The notes under the pieces are model-generated. The model was not told the DNA's origin. It searched no databases and saw only the letters and a list, made by a program, of their open reading frames with translations. Both the position numbers and the translations under genes were made by a program. A DNA stretch of 64,000 nucleotides from Kangiella koreensis DSM 16069 (GTDB taxonomy: Bacteria > Pseudomonadota > Gammaproteobacteria > Enterobacterales > Kangiellaceae): contig NC_013166.1 of assembly GCF_000024085.1 (NCBI RefSeq), positions 1,984,001 to 2,048,000 of the forward strand, written 5' to 3'. Below, one piece after another: positions 10,949 through 20,148 of the stretch; positions within the stretch are counted from its first letter, which is position 1; each line of letters opens with the position of its first letter.

Positions 10949-11380
10949 TTATCGAGTGCGAGGGCAAATTTCATCAGCACCGAAAAAGTAACTGATCTCA
11001 CGCTCAGCAGACTCTGGGCTGTCAGAACCGTGTGCAGCATTTTCATCTACAGAAACAGCATAGTCCGCACGGATAGTACCGCGTAGCGCTTCAGCTGGGT
11101 TAGTAGCACCCATGATTTCACGGTTTGCTTTAATTGCGTTCTCGCCTTCTAAAACCTGAACCATTACTGGGCCAGAAGTCATGAAATCAACCAATGCGCC
11201 AAAGAAAGGACGTTCTTTGTGTTCTGCGTAGAAGCCTTCAGCTTTTTCGCGAGAAAGGTGGATCATTTTTGATGCTACGATGCGAAGACCAGCGCGCTCG
11301 AAACGGCTGTAGATTTCGCCAATAACGTTTTTAGCAACTGCGTCAGGTTTTACGATAGAAAAAGTACGTTCGATAGCCAT
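10949..11380 (-). CDS. ndk: Nucleoside diphosphate kinase
   Basis: Transfers the gamma-phosphate of ATP to NDPs and dNDPs through a phosphohistidine. The N-terminus [14 protein letters not shown], the catalytic histidine in [13 protein letters not shown], and the C-terminal [10 protein letters not shown] are all present. An ATG four codons upstream (11392) is in frame, but GGAG lies a few bases before the ATG at 11380, giving the usual 143 aa. It heads the minus-strand block and is separated from its neighbours by terminators on both sides. Confidence 0.97.
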   Translation of the reverse strand: MAIERTFSIVKPDAVAKNVIGEIYSRFERAGLRIVASKMIHLSREKAEGFYAEHKERPFFGALVDFMTSGPVMVQVLEGENAIKANREIMGATNPAEALRGTIRADYAVSVDENAAHGSDSPESAEREISYFFGADEICPRTR

Positions 11381-11440
11381 TTCGGACTCCATTAGTATTC
11401 AGTCAAATGCTTTCTCAGCTTTAAGTCAGCAAGGTATTAA

Positions 11441-11460
11441 GAGTTCTTGTTTTAGAACTC
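11441..11460. repeat. Short hairpin upstream of ndk
   Basis: Perfect 7-bp inverted repeat GAGTTCT / AGAACTC with a 6-nt spacer in the ndk upstream region. It could be an operator or part of the ndk leader. No function can be assigned. Confidence 0.4.
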
Positions 11461-11473
11461 AAATTAAAAGGAT

Positions 11474-11515
11474 AAGGGGTTAGCACTCGATCAATTGATC
11501 TTTAACTAACCCCTT
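11474..11515 (-). terminator. Intrinsic terminator downstream of the BsuPI-domain gene
   Basis: Perfect 10-bp inverted repeat AAGGGGTTAG / CTAACCCCTT, with a nested GATCAATTGATC palindrome in the loop and a T-rich tail on the minus strand. It lies about 70 bp after the stop of the 11588-12562 gene and before ndk. Confidence 0.7.
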
Positions 11516-11587
11516 AAAATCGCGCGCATTATACTGAATGTCTATTATTTGGGCAATGCGCTTCGGTTTATTTTGCCGGCTTTCGGT

Positions 11588-12562
11588 TTAATAGTGGTTC
11601 ATCATACTATCCAGGTTTAGCTGCCCTTCTGCTTCAAACGGAATCAATTGGAACAGCTGATCCGAGGCTTTGGTGGAGGTTTTCACTTCGATCTTCAGCT
11701 TATAAGAACCAATATCTAATTGATTTCCATCCAGATCCTTTAAGTCGAGCTCATCACCAAAGCGTTGCTTCTGGCCAGGCTCTAACGTGATAGTCTGGAA
11801 CGCCTGGGTAAACATACGTCCGTTTGACCACTGATTGACGAGATTATCATTGCTGTCGTAAAGATAGATATCAAAAAGCTGGCCACTATTGAAAGTGAGT
11901 TCAATCGGCTCTGACGTTTGATTGGTTAAAGTGATATAAGCTTCAACGCTATCAGTTTCGTTGAGCATTACTGTCTCAGCTGGAAAATTTGCCGAAACTT
12001 CTATGCCTTCATATTCAGGATAATTCATGCCAGCCAGCTTAGCATACTCAAGTTCATAGTCCACCGCACCGGCGATGGTTTGCTCGGTCCATTTGATAAG
12101 TCCTGCTTCCGGTGAAAACCAGGCTGAGACTAAACCTGCATTGTTGCAATATCCGTCGAAGTCCACCCGCACCACCGAGTCGAAGCTTGCCGCTAAGGTG
12201 GTCATTGATTGGACTTTCTCAGCCAAAGTTGCTGACTGCGAACAAGAGTCCAGGTTGACACTATATGTTGTACCAATGGGGTCATTAAAATTAACCAGAT
12301 TTACTGAGCGGTTGTGTTGAGATAGGACTGAAATTGAGTTGGCAGAAGTTTTAAGCCACATTACCTCTTTCCCTAGATAGTTACTGACTTGCTTCCACTG
12401 CGAACCAAAACGATCCGACAGAGCAACTGTTTTGCTTTGACCGTAATTCGAAGTAAATTCTTTATAGTCATTAAAGCTGTCCACATCACTCGCTTTAGTG
12501 GCGCTAACGGCCAGAATTGAAGTTGCAAACAATAAATTAATGATGTTGTTTTGTGTGTTCAT
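11588..12562 (-). CDS. Secreted protein with a BsuPI (protease-inhibitor-like) domain
   Basis: A 324-aa protein with an N-terminal signal-like segment (LLFATSILAVSATKAS) and no lipobox. The N-terminal half is unrecognised. The C-terminal region, about residues 190-305, has the BsuPI pattern (VEAYITLTNQTSEPIELTF, LYDSNDNLVNQWSNGRMF, LEPGQKQRF). That is an immunoglobulin-like fold named after the Bacillus intracellular proteinase inhibitor. No protease lies next to it. Secretion is inferred from the signal; inhibition of a protease is only one option, since many BsuPI domains have no known target. Confidence 0.65.
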   Translation of the reverse strand: MNTQNNIINLLFATSILAVSATKASDVDSFNDYKEFTSNYGQSKTVALSDRFGSQWKQVSNYLGKEVMWLKTSANSISVLSQHNRSVNLVNFNDPIGTTYSVNLDSCSQSATLAEKVQSMTTLAASFDSVVRVDFDGYCNNAGLVSAWFSPEAGLIKWTEQTIAGAVDYELEYAKLAGMNYPEYEGIEVSANFPAETVMLNETDSVEAYITLTNQTSEPIELTFNSGQLFDIYLYDSNDNLVNQWSNGRMFTQAFQTITLEPGQKQRFGDELDLKDLDGNQLDIGSYKLKIEVKTSTKASDQLFQLIPFEAEGQLNLDSMMNHY

Positions 12563-12849
12563 GGTATTACTCCTTTAACAATTGAATGGTGGTTAAAAAC
12601 AATTCCATTGTGTTCAGAATAAGAACATAAACAAATGAATATAACTAAAGTTTCGAATCAATTATTTTTATAATAATCAATGTGTTATTTGTTTTCAGGA
12701 AGTTAGTAGCGCTTTTCATCAAGCTGTAAAACAGTGAACAATTTATGACAAATCAGATATGACTTATTGTGTGTAAAAGTGATGAAATTTTCTTGAAAGA
12801 TCTTTGTCGGTAATGCGACTGTTTGATGACAGCCACGGAAAATTTATCG

Positions 12850-13524
12850 TTAAATGTATCGCGTTGGGTCAGCAAAACCCTGACTCTCAAACCCCTGTTT
12901 ACGCAGGCGGCAAGAGTCACAAACACCACAGGCTTTTCCATCATCAGTGGCTTTGTAGCAAGAAACGGTTTGGCTGTAGTCAACACCTAACGTCATACCT
13001 TCAGCAATAATTTGAGCTTTCGTGAGGTTGATAAGAGGAGCTTCAATAGTCAGCTTTTGCCCTTCAACTCCGGCTTTGGTGGCAAGATTAGCCATTGTTT
13101 CAAATGCTTTTATAAACTCGGGACGACAGTCAGGATAACCAGAATAATCCACCGCATTGACGCCGATAAATATATGATCAGCTTTAAGCACTTCTGCCCA
13201 GCCTAGAGCAATCGATAAAAATACGGTATTACGCGCAGGTACATAGGTGACAGGAATCCCCTCTTCCAGACCTTCAGTGGGAACATCTATTGAATGATCC
13301 GTTAAAGCAGAACCGCCAATTTGGCTCATATCAAGATTAACAACAATATGTTCCTTGGCATCCAATGATTGTGCAATTTTTTTGGCAGCATTGAGTTCAG
13401 CCAAACTACGTTGGCCGTAATTAAAACTCATGGCATAACAGTCATAGCCTTGCGACTTAGCCATCGCTAAAGCTGTTGTTGAATCTAAACCACCGGAAAG
13501 TAATACTACTGCTCGTTTTTGCAT
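12850..13524 (-). CDS. queC: 7-cyano-7-deazaguanine synthase
   Basis: QueC converts 7-carboxy-7-deazaguanine to preQ0 with ATP and ammonia in queuosine biosynthesis. The PP-loop motif [12 protein letters not shown] is at residues 9-20. The C-terminal zinc site has four cysteines ([20 protein letters not shown]). The 224-aa length fits. queE, which makes its substrate, lies upstream on the same strand but is separated by 582 bp of repeat-rich non-coding DNA, so they are probably not tightly co-transcribed. Confidence 0.97.
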   Translation of the reverse strand: MQKRAVVLLSGGLDSTTALAMAKSQGYDCYAMSFNYGQRSLAELNAAKKIAQSLDAKEHIVVNLDMSQIGGSALTDHSIDVPTEGLEEGIPVTYVPARNTVFLSIALGWAEVLKADHIFIGVNAVDYSGYPDCRPEFIKAFETMANLATKAGVEGQKLTIEAPLINLTKAQIIAEGMTLGVDYSQTVSCYKATDDGKACGVCDSCRLRKQGFESQGFADPTRYI

Positions 13525-13584
13525 AGTTATCCATCGTGCTTACAACAGTTATTTTCTGAAAATTATTGTTTCGCCCCTCGGCGA

Positions 13585-13641
13585 GCCCCTTTTCTTTGCA
13601 CCACAGGCACTCCCTACGGTCGCTTTCCAAAGAAAAGGGGC
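13585..13641. repeat. 14-bp perfect inverted repeat
   Basis: GCCCCTTTTCTTTG and its exact reverse complement flank a 29-bp spacer. This pyrimidine-rich arm with a purine-rich partner resembles dispersed intergenic palindromes seen in many gammaproteobacterial genomes. Confidence 0.75.
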
Positions 13642-13714
13642 GAAAAGAAAAGACACCCCGTGATTGAGGTTTCGCTTTGCTCAACTTCCTTCGTCTCCGC
13701 CAAGTCACTTAACG

Positions 13715-13735
13715 CAGGGTCTGCCCCCTTGGGTA
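13715..13735 (-). repeat. Dispersed 21-bp repeat, copy A
   Basis: These 21 bases are the exact reverse complement of 29958-29978 (core GGGGGCAGACCCTG in the other orientation). Both copies lie in gene-free DNA about 16 kb apart. Confidence 0.85.
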
Positions 13736-14106
13736 CCGTAAAATACGTTCCATCTCCCTAAAGGGATTCCCTATGGTCACTTACCCGAATTTTACTATTC
13801 AAAACGTCCTGTTTTGAATTGCTATGTCTTGGCTACTACTCAGCTCAATCAAATGGGGTTATTGTTGCTCGCTGTTAGCCATATAAAAGTTTATCAAACC
13901 AAGAAACGGCTAAACACATATTAATCTTACTAAGGCTGAGAAAATGCTTTTGGCAAGGCTTCTACCCTCCCATATGCCGATTGGAAGGAGCGAAAATGCT
14001 CACTATGCGAGGCATTCAATCTTTAAAAATAAGGAGCTTACTGAAGCTAAGTGACTTATTTTTACAGATTTAATAACAAAGCAGATGAGTATTTTAGCCC
14101 TTCCAA

Positions 14107-14748
14107 TTAGACGCCGGTTTTCTCACCCCAAATAATCTTATGAAGCTGCACCTGCATTCTCACCTTCAATCTATCTTTGAGTATCCACTCGGCTAAATCA
14201 GCATACTCTACCTGGCCATAACTGGGCGAAAATAAGACTTCGCACTTACTGGTTATATCGTATTGCTCTACAGTCATTTTGCACCATTCGTAGTCTTTAC
14301 GGCTACAAATCACAAATTTTACCTGATCAGTTGGTTTTAGTAATTCGATGTTGGAATACAGATTACGTGCCATTTCTTGCGAGTCTGGGGTTTTTAAATC
14401 CATGACCACCATAACCCTCTTATCAACAGGACTGATATCATGGGCACCCCCAGTCTCTGTTGAGACCTTATAACCTTCATCACCAAGCAGCTTAAAGAAC
14501 TCAAAAACTCTCTTTTGAGCAAGAGGTTCACCACCTGTGATACAGACATGCTCACATCCGTATTGTTTAATTTCGGCAAGGATCTCTTCAAACCTCATCC
14601 ACTCACCACCACCGAATGCATAATCAGTATCACAATAGACACAACGCAGAGGGCAGCCTGTCAAACGAACAAACACTGTAGGCACGCCAACAGTAAGGCT
14701 TTCGCCCTGCAACGAATGGAATATTTCGGTGATCCGTAATTTACTCAT
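14107..14748 (-). CDS. queE: 7-carboxy-7-deazaguanine synthase
   Basis: Radical-SAM enzyme making 7-carboxy-7-deazaguanine from 6-carboxytetrahydropterin, the step before QueC. The radical-SAM cluster is Cys-x3-Cys-x2-Cys in GCPLRCVYCDTDYAF, preceded by FHSLQGESLTVGVPTVFVR. VCITGGEPL and METGG-like (STETGG) motifs follow. The 213-aa length is typical. Confidence 0.96.
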   Translation of the reverse strand: MSKLRITEIFHSLQGESLTVGVPTVFVRLTGCPLRCVYCDTDYAFGGGEWMRFEEILAEIKQYGCEHVCITGGEPLAQKRVFEFFKLLGDEGYKVSTETGGAHDISPVDKRVMVVMDLKTPDSQEMARNLYSNIELLKPTDQVKFVICSRKDYEWCKMTVEQYDITSKCEVLFSPSYGQVEYADLAEWILKDRLKVRMQVQLHKIIWGEKTGV

Positions 14749-14805
14749 AGAGCAAGCTCAAACCTGGCTGGGATGGGAATGATGAAAATATGCGCGGATT
14801 GTAGC

Positions 14806-14831
14806 AAAAGCTGCCTTTAAAGACAGCTTTT
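14806..14831 (-). terminator. Intrinsic terminator of the tol-pal operon
   Basis: Perfect 8-bp stem AAAAGCTG / CAGCTTTT with a 10-nt loop, about 30 bp after the cpoB stop and just upstream of queE on the minus strand. Confidence 0.75.
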
Positions 14832-14859
14832 AGCGATTATTTGATGATTCTTGAGGGTT

Positions 14860-15591
14860 TTATAGAGTGTCGAGCTTGGCTTTAGCTAATCGGCCGGCTG
14901 TAGTATTTGGGAACAGCTTGCTGACTTGTTGATAGGTCGCTTTAGCAGCAGCCTTATCACCTTTGAGCTCCTGAACCTGAGCAAGCTTTAGCATAGCTTT
15001 ATCCTTGATACTGGTATCAGGGAACTGCTCATATACTGCTTTGAATTGGTTTTCCGCTTCAGCATACTCTTTATCACTGAAGTGCAACTGACCTAATAAA
15101 TAATGCGCGTTAGACGCTAGAGAATCCTTAGGATAGTCGCTGACAAAAGTTTTAAAAGCGCTTTTGGCTTGCGGATACTTTTGTTCATTGAATAATGTGA
15201 AAGCTTGATTATAAGCCTGTTGGGCCCGATTGCTTGCGCCATTATTACTTGTATTGGCATTGTCAGAGCTCAGCTCTTCAGTTTCTGAAGTAGACAATGT
15301 AGCTCCACCTTGCAATCGACGATCTAAATCAAGATAAAGTTCACGCTGCTGTTTGGTGAGCTGGTTGATTCTGTAATCTTGCTGTTCAACTTGACCACGA
15401 AGTTGGCGAACTTCTTGCTGGAGTTGATTCACTTGCATAATCAACTCAGCCATAATTTGGCTTTGTTGGCTGGTTTGCTGCTGTTGAACGGCTGAAATAT
15501 CTCGGGCGTCAACAACTGGTGCAGCGGCATTACTCACAGCCGAAGCTGTGAGTAATGTTACACCTAATAGATTAAATACAACGTTTTTCAT
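14860..15591 (-). CDS. cpoB: Cell division coordinator CpoB (YbgF)
   Basis: Periplasmic TolA- and PBP1B-associated protein that couples outer-membrane constriction to septal wall synthesis. A signal peptide (LLGVTLLTASAVSNAAA) is followed by a Gln-rich coiled-coil trimerisation segment at about residues 35-90 and C-terminal TPR repeats (AYNQAFTLFNEQKYPQAKSA, NAHYLLGQLHFSDKEYAEAE). Its start overlaps the pal stop by one base (TAATG), so translation is probably coupled. It is the last gene of the tol-pal operon. Confidence 0.95.
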   Translation of the reverse strand: MKNVVFNLLGVTLLTASAVSNAAAPVVDARDISAVQQQQTSQQSQIMAELIMQVNQLQQEVRQLRGQVEQQDYRINQLTKQQRELYLDLDRRLQGGATLSTSETEELSSDNANTSNNGASNRAQQAYNQAFTLFNEQKYPQAKSAFKTFVSDYPKDSLASNAHYLLGQLHFSDKEYAEAENQFKAVYEQFPDTSIKDKAMLKLAQVQELKGDKAAAKATYQQVSKLFPNTTAGRLAKAKLDTL

Positions 15592-16109
15592 TACTGATAT
15601 TTAATCTCTACACGACGATTTTCTTGCCATGCTGACTCGTTATGAGCTGGGTTTGCTGGAGACTCTTCACCAAAGCTAATCACTTCAATGTTTGAATCAG
15701 ACACACCATAAGTTCTCATTAATTGAGCAACTGATTTTGCACGACGCTCACCCAATGCCAAGTTGTATTCTGGAGTACCGCGCTCATCAGCGTGGCCTTC
15801 TAGAACAACACTTTTACCACTGCTTTGGATATACATAGCGTGTGCTTCAAGAACTTCTACATATTCGCTACGGATAGAATCATCATCAAAATCAAAGTAG
15901 ATGACATTGTTATCAAGTAAAGCAGCGATACGTTGTCTTTCAGCTTCTTCAGCAGCGCGTTGACGAGCTAAGGCTTCTGCTTCAGCTTGTGCTGCTGCAT
16001 CTTCCTGAGCGGTTGTATCAACTTGCTCTTCTTCTGGTTTAGTAGTGCTACATGCAGCCAACGTCAAGGCAGCTGTAAGAGCTAGTAGTAATTGAACCGA
16101 ACGTTTCAT
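15591..16109 (-). CDS. pal: Peptidoglycan-associated lipoprotein Pal
   Basis: Outer-membrane lipoprotein that anchors to peptidoglycan and is recruited by TolB. Lipobox TLAAC (Cys near 20), an Ala/Gln/Glu-rich linker, then an OmpA-like domain with the diaminopimelate-binding signature (LEGHADERGTPEYNLALGER). The 172-aa length is normal. It lies 35 bp after tolB. Confidence 0.97.
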   Translation of the reverse strand: MKRSVQLLLALTAALTLAACSTTKPEEEQVDTTAQEDAAAQAEAEALARQRAAEEAERQRIAALLDNNVIYFDFDDDSIRSEYVEVLEAHAMYIQSSGKSVVLEGHADERGTPEYNLALGERRAKSVAQLMRTYGVSDSNIEVISFGEESPANPAHNESAWQENRRVEIKYQ

Positions 16110-16144
16110 TGTTATCCTCCGGGATTGTTGTCACTGTTATTAAC

Positions 16145-17509
16145 TTATAAAATAAAAGGCGACCAGGCTGGTGCTTTAACTTCCCCAACCGTCGCTGGCA
16201 ACCTTGCTTTAAAACGTCCATCCATTGAAACCGCGCTAAGAACTTTTTGCCCACCATCAACAGTAGAGAAAATAATCATACTGCCATTGGGTGCAATTGA
16301 TAGCGACTCGTCGAGTGTGGTCTTTGTTAAGACCGTCAACTGTCCAGTCACTAAATCCTGAGCTGCGATATGGTAAGAGCCATTGGCTTGATGAACCATG
16401 ACAATACTTTTACCATCCGGTGTAAACTCCGCACCTGCATTGTGAATACCTTCAAAGGTTACCCTGTCTACCTTCTTATCTGCAAGTCTAATACGATAAA
16501 TTTGTGGTCTACCTCCTCGATCTGAGGTAAAGATCAAACTTTTTCCGTCCGGAGCCCACGATGGCTCTGTATCAATCGCATAATGTCGGGTAAGTCTTTG
16601 TAATTGTTTAGTTGCCAGTTCTAGCAAATATAGCTCCGGATTTCCGTCTTTTGACAACACAACCACCATTTTTGATCCATCTGGCGACCAGGCAGGAGCA
16701 CTGTTGAAGCCTTTATAGCTAGCAACAATTTCTCTTTGCCCTGATGCAATATCTTGAATCACAATTTCCGAACGACCATTCTCAAAAGTCACGTAACTTA
16801 ATTGCGAAGAATCAGGCGACCAGGTTGGCGACATAATAGGGCTTCGTGATGCAAAAATTCTCTTGCCATTAAACCCATCACTATCCGCAACAAATAATTG
16901 ATATGGACGGGGATCGTTGCGGTTAACTTCAACATAGGCGATCTGGGTTGCAAAAGCACCTCGCTCACCCGTCAAGGCTTCGTAAATCTCATCCGCTGCA
17001 ATATGCGCGCCCCAACGGAAGTTATCGTTATCAACAACCTTTGTTTTCAATACCATCAAGTGGGATGAACTTGGAATCAAAGGATAACTCCCGTCTTCGA
17101 TATCAGCGCTAAAAATGGCCTTATCGTTAAAAGGGTCAATCAAATCGTATGACACCATGTAGTTGCCGGATGCCGTTTGGCTCACCGTGCCATAGACCAC
17201 TCCATCAACACCCAGTTTACGCCACTCTTCGAGGTTTACCTGGTCAATAGAGTAAGGGTGTTGAGGTAATTTTGATATTTCAGTTGGGTTAAATTTACCG
17301 CTACGACGCAAGTCATCCGCTATTATTTTGGCAAAATCAAACGGAGGTTGTCCTTGCACCGCAGATTCAGATTCAAACTTAAAAGGAACAACCGCAATAG
17401 GTCGTGCATCAGAGCGCCCTTCGGTAATATAAATTTGAATTTCAGCCTTGCTGGCCAAAGCCATAAGGCTGATGCTGATAATTGCTAGCGTTTTAAAAAT
17501 ATAATTCAT
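16145..17509 (-). CDS. tolB: Tol-Pal system protein TolB
   Basis: Periplasmic beta-propeller that binds Pal and the TolA C-terminus. Signal peptide ([15 protein letters not shown]), an N-terminal TolB domain ([12 protein letters not shown]), then PD40 propeller repeats ([55 protein letters not shown]). At 454 aa it is slightly longer than the E. coli protein. It lies between tolA (40 bp) and pal (35 bp). Confidence 0.97.
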   Translation of the reverse strand: MNYIFKTLAIISISLMALASKAEIQIYITEGRSDARPIAVVPFKFESESAVQGQPPFDFAKIIADDLRRSGKFNPTEISKLPQHPYSIDQVNLEEWRKLGVDGVVYGTVSQTASGNYMVSYDLIDPFNDKAIFSADIEDGSYPLIPSSSHLMVLKTKVVDNDNFRWGAHIAADEIYEALTGERGAFATQIAYVEVNRNDPRPYQLFVADSDGFNGKRIFASRSPIMSPTWSPDSSQLSYVTFENGRSEIVIQDIASGQREIVASYKGFNSAPAWSPDGSKMVVVLSKDGNPELYLLELATKQLQRLTRHYAIDTEPSWAPDGKSLIFTSDRGGRPQIYRIRLADKKVDRVTFEGIHNAGAEFTPDGKSIVMVHQANGSYHIAAQDLVTGQLTVLTKTTLDESLSIAPNGSMIIFSTVDGGQKVLSAVSMDGRFKARLPATVGEVKAPAWSPFIL

Positions 17510-17549
17510 GCTTTAGCCTTAATTTTTTTTAAACTTTACTCATTGAGCT

Positions 17550-18467
17550 TTAATCTTTAAAGCTGGGATCAAAGACAATGGTCATTTCACGCAACTCTTT
17601 CATGACCTCTGGGTCATCCGAAGCTGGTAATGGCGACGAACGCGTAATGGCCGTTTTACCGGTCTCACAATAATCGTAATCACCACCCAAAGCCTCAGTT
17701 TGTAACACAACACCACCTGGTCCCATTGAGATTTTTATGGAGCAGGCTCCTGATGTTTTTGGAGGATACCAATTACGCTTAATTTTAGCGGTAATTAATG
17801 CGGTCAACTTCTCAACTTCAGACATTATTTGTCCTCGACGAACCGTATCACGCTGCGCTTCAAAGAACTCGTCATCCATTGCAGCCATTTCTTCTTCCAA
17901 CTTTCTGAGCTCTTCTTCTTTGCGCTTTTGCTCTGCTTCAGCCTCTTTACGTTTACGCTCTTCTTCTTCCTTACGCTTACGTTCAGCCTCTGCTTTCTTA
18001 CGTTTTTCTTCTTCAAGGCGCTGCTTTTCTTCAGCCTCTTTACGTTGTTGCTCTTCTAGTTCTTCCTTCTTTTTCTCTTCTTCAAGCTTTTTCTGCTTCT
18101 CGGCAGCCAGTTGTTTTTGTTTCTCTTGCTCTAACTTCTCTTGCTTTTCCTGCTCAACTTTTTCTTGTAGCTGACGTTGTTTTTCAGCTTCAAGACGCTT
18201 TTGTTCCTGTTCTTTTGCGAGCTGTTTCTTACGCTCTTCTTCCAAGCGTTTCTTCTCAGCTTCCTGTTGCTTCTTGATGGCATTCGCATCAGGTTTTGGT
18301 AGCTCTTTGGCTGTCACTATTTTGGCGTTTATCGGAGCGTCCACATATTCATGCTTAACATCCACCTCATCATCCCAGGCAAAATTAAATACCAATAGCC
18401 CAATAACAATCACATGGACTGCTATTGATAAAACAATCGGAACAATGTTCTTTTTTTCTGACACCAA
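17550..18467 (-). CDS. tolA: Tol-Pal system protein TolA
   Basis: Inner-membrane protein linking TolQR energy to TolB-Pal across the periplasm. One transmembrane helix at about residues 9-28 is followed by a long Lys/Glu/Gln-rich coiled coil (about 60-205, repeated KRKEEE and KRLEEE) and a short C-terminal domain with a Cys pair (GACSIKIS, DYCETG). At 305 aa the helical domain is shorter than in E. coli. The start is TTG (18467) or GTG one codon on; an AGG element lies 6 and 9 nt upstream respectively. Confidence 0.94.
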   Translation of the reverse strand: MVSEKKNIVPIVLSIAVHVIVIGLLVFNFAWDDEVDVKHEYVDAPINAKIVTAKELPKPDANAIKKQQEAEKKRLEEERKKQLAKEQEQKRLEAEKQRQLQEKVEQEKQEKLEQEKQKQLAAEKQKKLEEEKKKEELEEQQRKEAEEKQRLEEEKRKKAEAERKRKEEEERKRKEAEAEQKRKEEELRKLEEEMAAMDDEFFEAQRDTVRRGQIMSEVEKLTALITAKIKRNWYPPKTSGACSIKISMGPGGVVLQTEALGGDYDYCETGKTAITRSSPLPASDDPEVMKELREMTIVFDPSFKD

Positions 18468-18485
18468 TTAATACCTAATCGTTTA

Positions 18486-18914
18486 TTACAATGAATCGGT
18501 CATTAAACCGACATTTTCCACACCAAACTGTTGCCTCAATTCATCCATCAACTCAACCACGGTCCCATAAGGAACTCTGCGATCACCCTTGATCATAATC
18601 GGCGAATTGGGAGAGTTCTCACGCTCTCTGGCAATCAAGGTCATCAACTCATCCAGGGTTAAGTCTCGAAATTGTCGCGAACCAATATCCATGTGAAAAG
18701 ATTCATCGGCTTTAATACCCACCACAAACGGGTCATACTCATCCGGTGAAATGGGCTCCGCATGAGCACTCGGTAGCTCAACATCAATACCTGCAGTAAT
18801 CAGCGGTGCGGTAATCATAAAGATCACCAGCAACACCAGCATCACGTCGATATAAGGCACGACGTTAATTTCAGCATTGGGCCGGCGACGCTCTCTACGC
18901 ACTAGTTGATTCAT
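18486..18914 (-). CDS. tolR: Tol-Pal system protein TolR
   Basis: ExbD/TolR-family proton-channel subunit. A basic cytoplasmic N-terminus (RRERRRPNAEINVVPYIDVML) carries the channel aspartate in the single transmembrane helix (about 20-40). A periplasmic domain follows (IMIKGDRRVPYGTVVELMDEL). The 142-aa length is typical; tolQ lies 8 bp upstream and tolA 18 bp downstream. Confidence 0.97.
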   Translation of the reverse strand: MNQLVRRERRRPNAEINVVPYIDVMLVLLVIFMITAPLITAGIDVELPSAHAEPISPDEYDPFVVGIKADESFHMDIGSRQFRDLTLDELMTLIARERENSPNSPIMIKGDRRVPYGTVVELMDELRQQFGVENVGLMTDSL

Positions 18915-18922
18915 GATGACTC

Positions 18923-19636
18923 CTAGCTATGCGCTTTACGATGCAGTACACCCGAGAATTCTTCCAGGAAATTCTCATACTGAGTTTCGATGCGTTGCAA
19001 ACGATTGGTAAAGCGATTGTAGGCAATAACCGCTGGAATTGCCGCGAACAAACCCATCGCTGTCGCAATCAAGGCTTCGGCAATACCTGGAGCAACCATC
19101 GCTAAAGTAGCCTGCTTCACTGCACCAAGCGCAATAAAGGAATTCATAATGCCCCATACGGTACCAAATAAACCAATGTATGGTGTCACTGAACCCACTG
19201 TCGCCAGGAATGATAAATTGCGCTCAAGTTTTTCCACTTCGCGGCTATGAGCCACTCGCATCGCACGGTGCGTTCCATCCATCACTGCCTCAGGGCTGAC
19301 ACCACTTTGCTGACGCAAGCGCATAAATTCACGATAACCCGCCTGAAACAAGGACTCCAAACCGGTAACCGGCTTTTGACGCTGAGATAAATCAGTAGAA
19401 AGCTTGCCTAAATCAATGCCAGACCAGAACCGGTCTTCAAACTTTTTACTTTCTCTGGAAGCACTGTTCAAAACGCTGGAGCGCTGGAAAATCATTGCCC
19501 AGGAAATAACCGATATTACCAATAACAAAACCATGATGGCCTGTACCGGAATACTGGCATGTAAAAACAAGTTGGCAATCGACATCGGGTCTTCAGACGT
19601 TGACAGAACTGTCGTCGTTGTTTCAGCACCAGTCAC
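18923..19636 (-). CDS. tolQ: Tol-Pal system protein TolQ
   Basis: ExbB/MotA-family channel subunit that converts proton-motive force for outer-membrane constriction. Three membrane segments are visible (about 25-45, 140-165 and 180-200), with family motifs LATVGSVTPYIGLFGTVWGIM and AEALIATAMGLFAAIPAVIAYN. It starts at GTG with GGAG 7 nt upstream, inside the last 14 bp of ybgC, so the two genes are translationally coupled. Confidence 0.96.
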   Translation of the reverse strand: MTGAETTTTVLSTSEDPMSIANLFLHASIPVQAIMVLLLVISVISWAMIFQRSSVLNSASRESKKFEDRFWSGIDLGKLSTDLSQRQKPVTGLESLFQAGYREFMRLRQQSGVSPEAVMDGTHRAMRVAHSREVEKLERNLSFLATVGSVTPYIGLFGTVWGIMNSFIALGAVKQATLAMVAPGIAEALIATAMGLFAAIPAVIAYNRFTNRLQRIETQYENFLEEFSGVLHRKAHS

Positions 19637-20042
19637 GAGCTATCTCCTCTTTTAAATAGTCAGGCATGGCAGCAGGTTTCATGGTTTTCATATCAACGCA
19701 AGCCACGCGTATTGTTGCTTTATTCACTACTAATTGTTGTTCATCATCAGTGACCACTTCCTGCTCGAAAATCACGCTGGTTCTACGAACGCCAGCGATT
19801 CGAGTTTTGATCAGAAGCTTGTCATTAAACCGGGCCGGAAGGAGGTATTTGGCATCCACATGAGCCACAGCAAAAGCTAAGCCCTTGTCGATCAAGATAT
19901 CCTGTTCCCACCCCAAAGAACGAAGCCATTCTGTACGACCACGCTCATAAAACTTCAAATAATTGGCGTAAAAAACCACGCCCGCCACATCAGTGTCTTC
20001 GTAATAGACTCTAACTGGCCAAATAAATTCACGCACACTCAT
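19623..20042 (-). CDS. ybgC: Tol-associated acyl-CoA thioesterase YbgC
   Basis: Hotdog-fold 4HBT thioesterase, the first gene of the tol-pal operon in many gammaproteobacteria. The catalytic motif YYEDTDVAGVVFYANYLKF is at residues 13-31, followed by the typical ERGRTEWLR. The 139-aa length is normal. It overlaps tolQ by 14 bp. A 106-bp gap separates it from ruvB. Confidence 0.94.
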   Translation of the reverse strand: MSVREFIWPVRVYYEDTDVAGVVFYANYLKFYERGRTEWLRSLGWEQDILIDKGLAFAVAHVDAKYLLPARFNDKLLIKTRIAGVRRTSVIFEQEVVTDDEQQLVVNKATIRVACVDMKTMKPAAMPDYLKEEIARDWC

Positions 20043-20148
20043 TGTTTTTGCGACTCAGTATTATAACGATTGAATTTGTAAAAAGTGTTAATAGCATCTC
20101 GAAAAATCTGCAACGGCATTGGCAAATTTCCCTTATATATTCAGTAAA

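Larger units (their letters stand above)
13525..14106. other. Gene-free, repeat-rich intergenic region between queE and queC
   Basis: About 580 bp without a convincing gene. It holds a 14-bp inverted repeat (13585-13641), a 21-bp sequence shared in inverted orientation with 29958-29978, and a 9-bp perfect hairpin (ATTCAAAAC / GTTTTGAAT, 13797-13819). Frames of about 80 codons exist on both strands, but they run through the repeats, so I treat them as chance. It looks like a composite of dispersed non-coding repeat elements. Confidence 0.6.

Noticed and set aside
10852-11046. 64-codon minus-strand frame at the ndk end
   Set aside because: It overlaps ndk out of frame and translates the 9-bp tandem repeat.
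13457-13761. Two overlapping frames of about 80 codons in the queE-queC gap
   Set aside because: Both cross the inverted repeat at 13585-13641 and are basic, low-complexity translations of repeat DNA; one also overlaps the queC start.
17737-18174. 145-codon Ser/Phe/Leu-rich frame antisense to tolA
   Set aside because: It is the complement of the Lys/Glu-rich coiled-coil codons of tolA, which commonly give long antisense frames.
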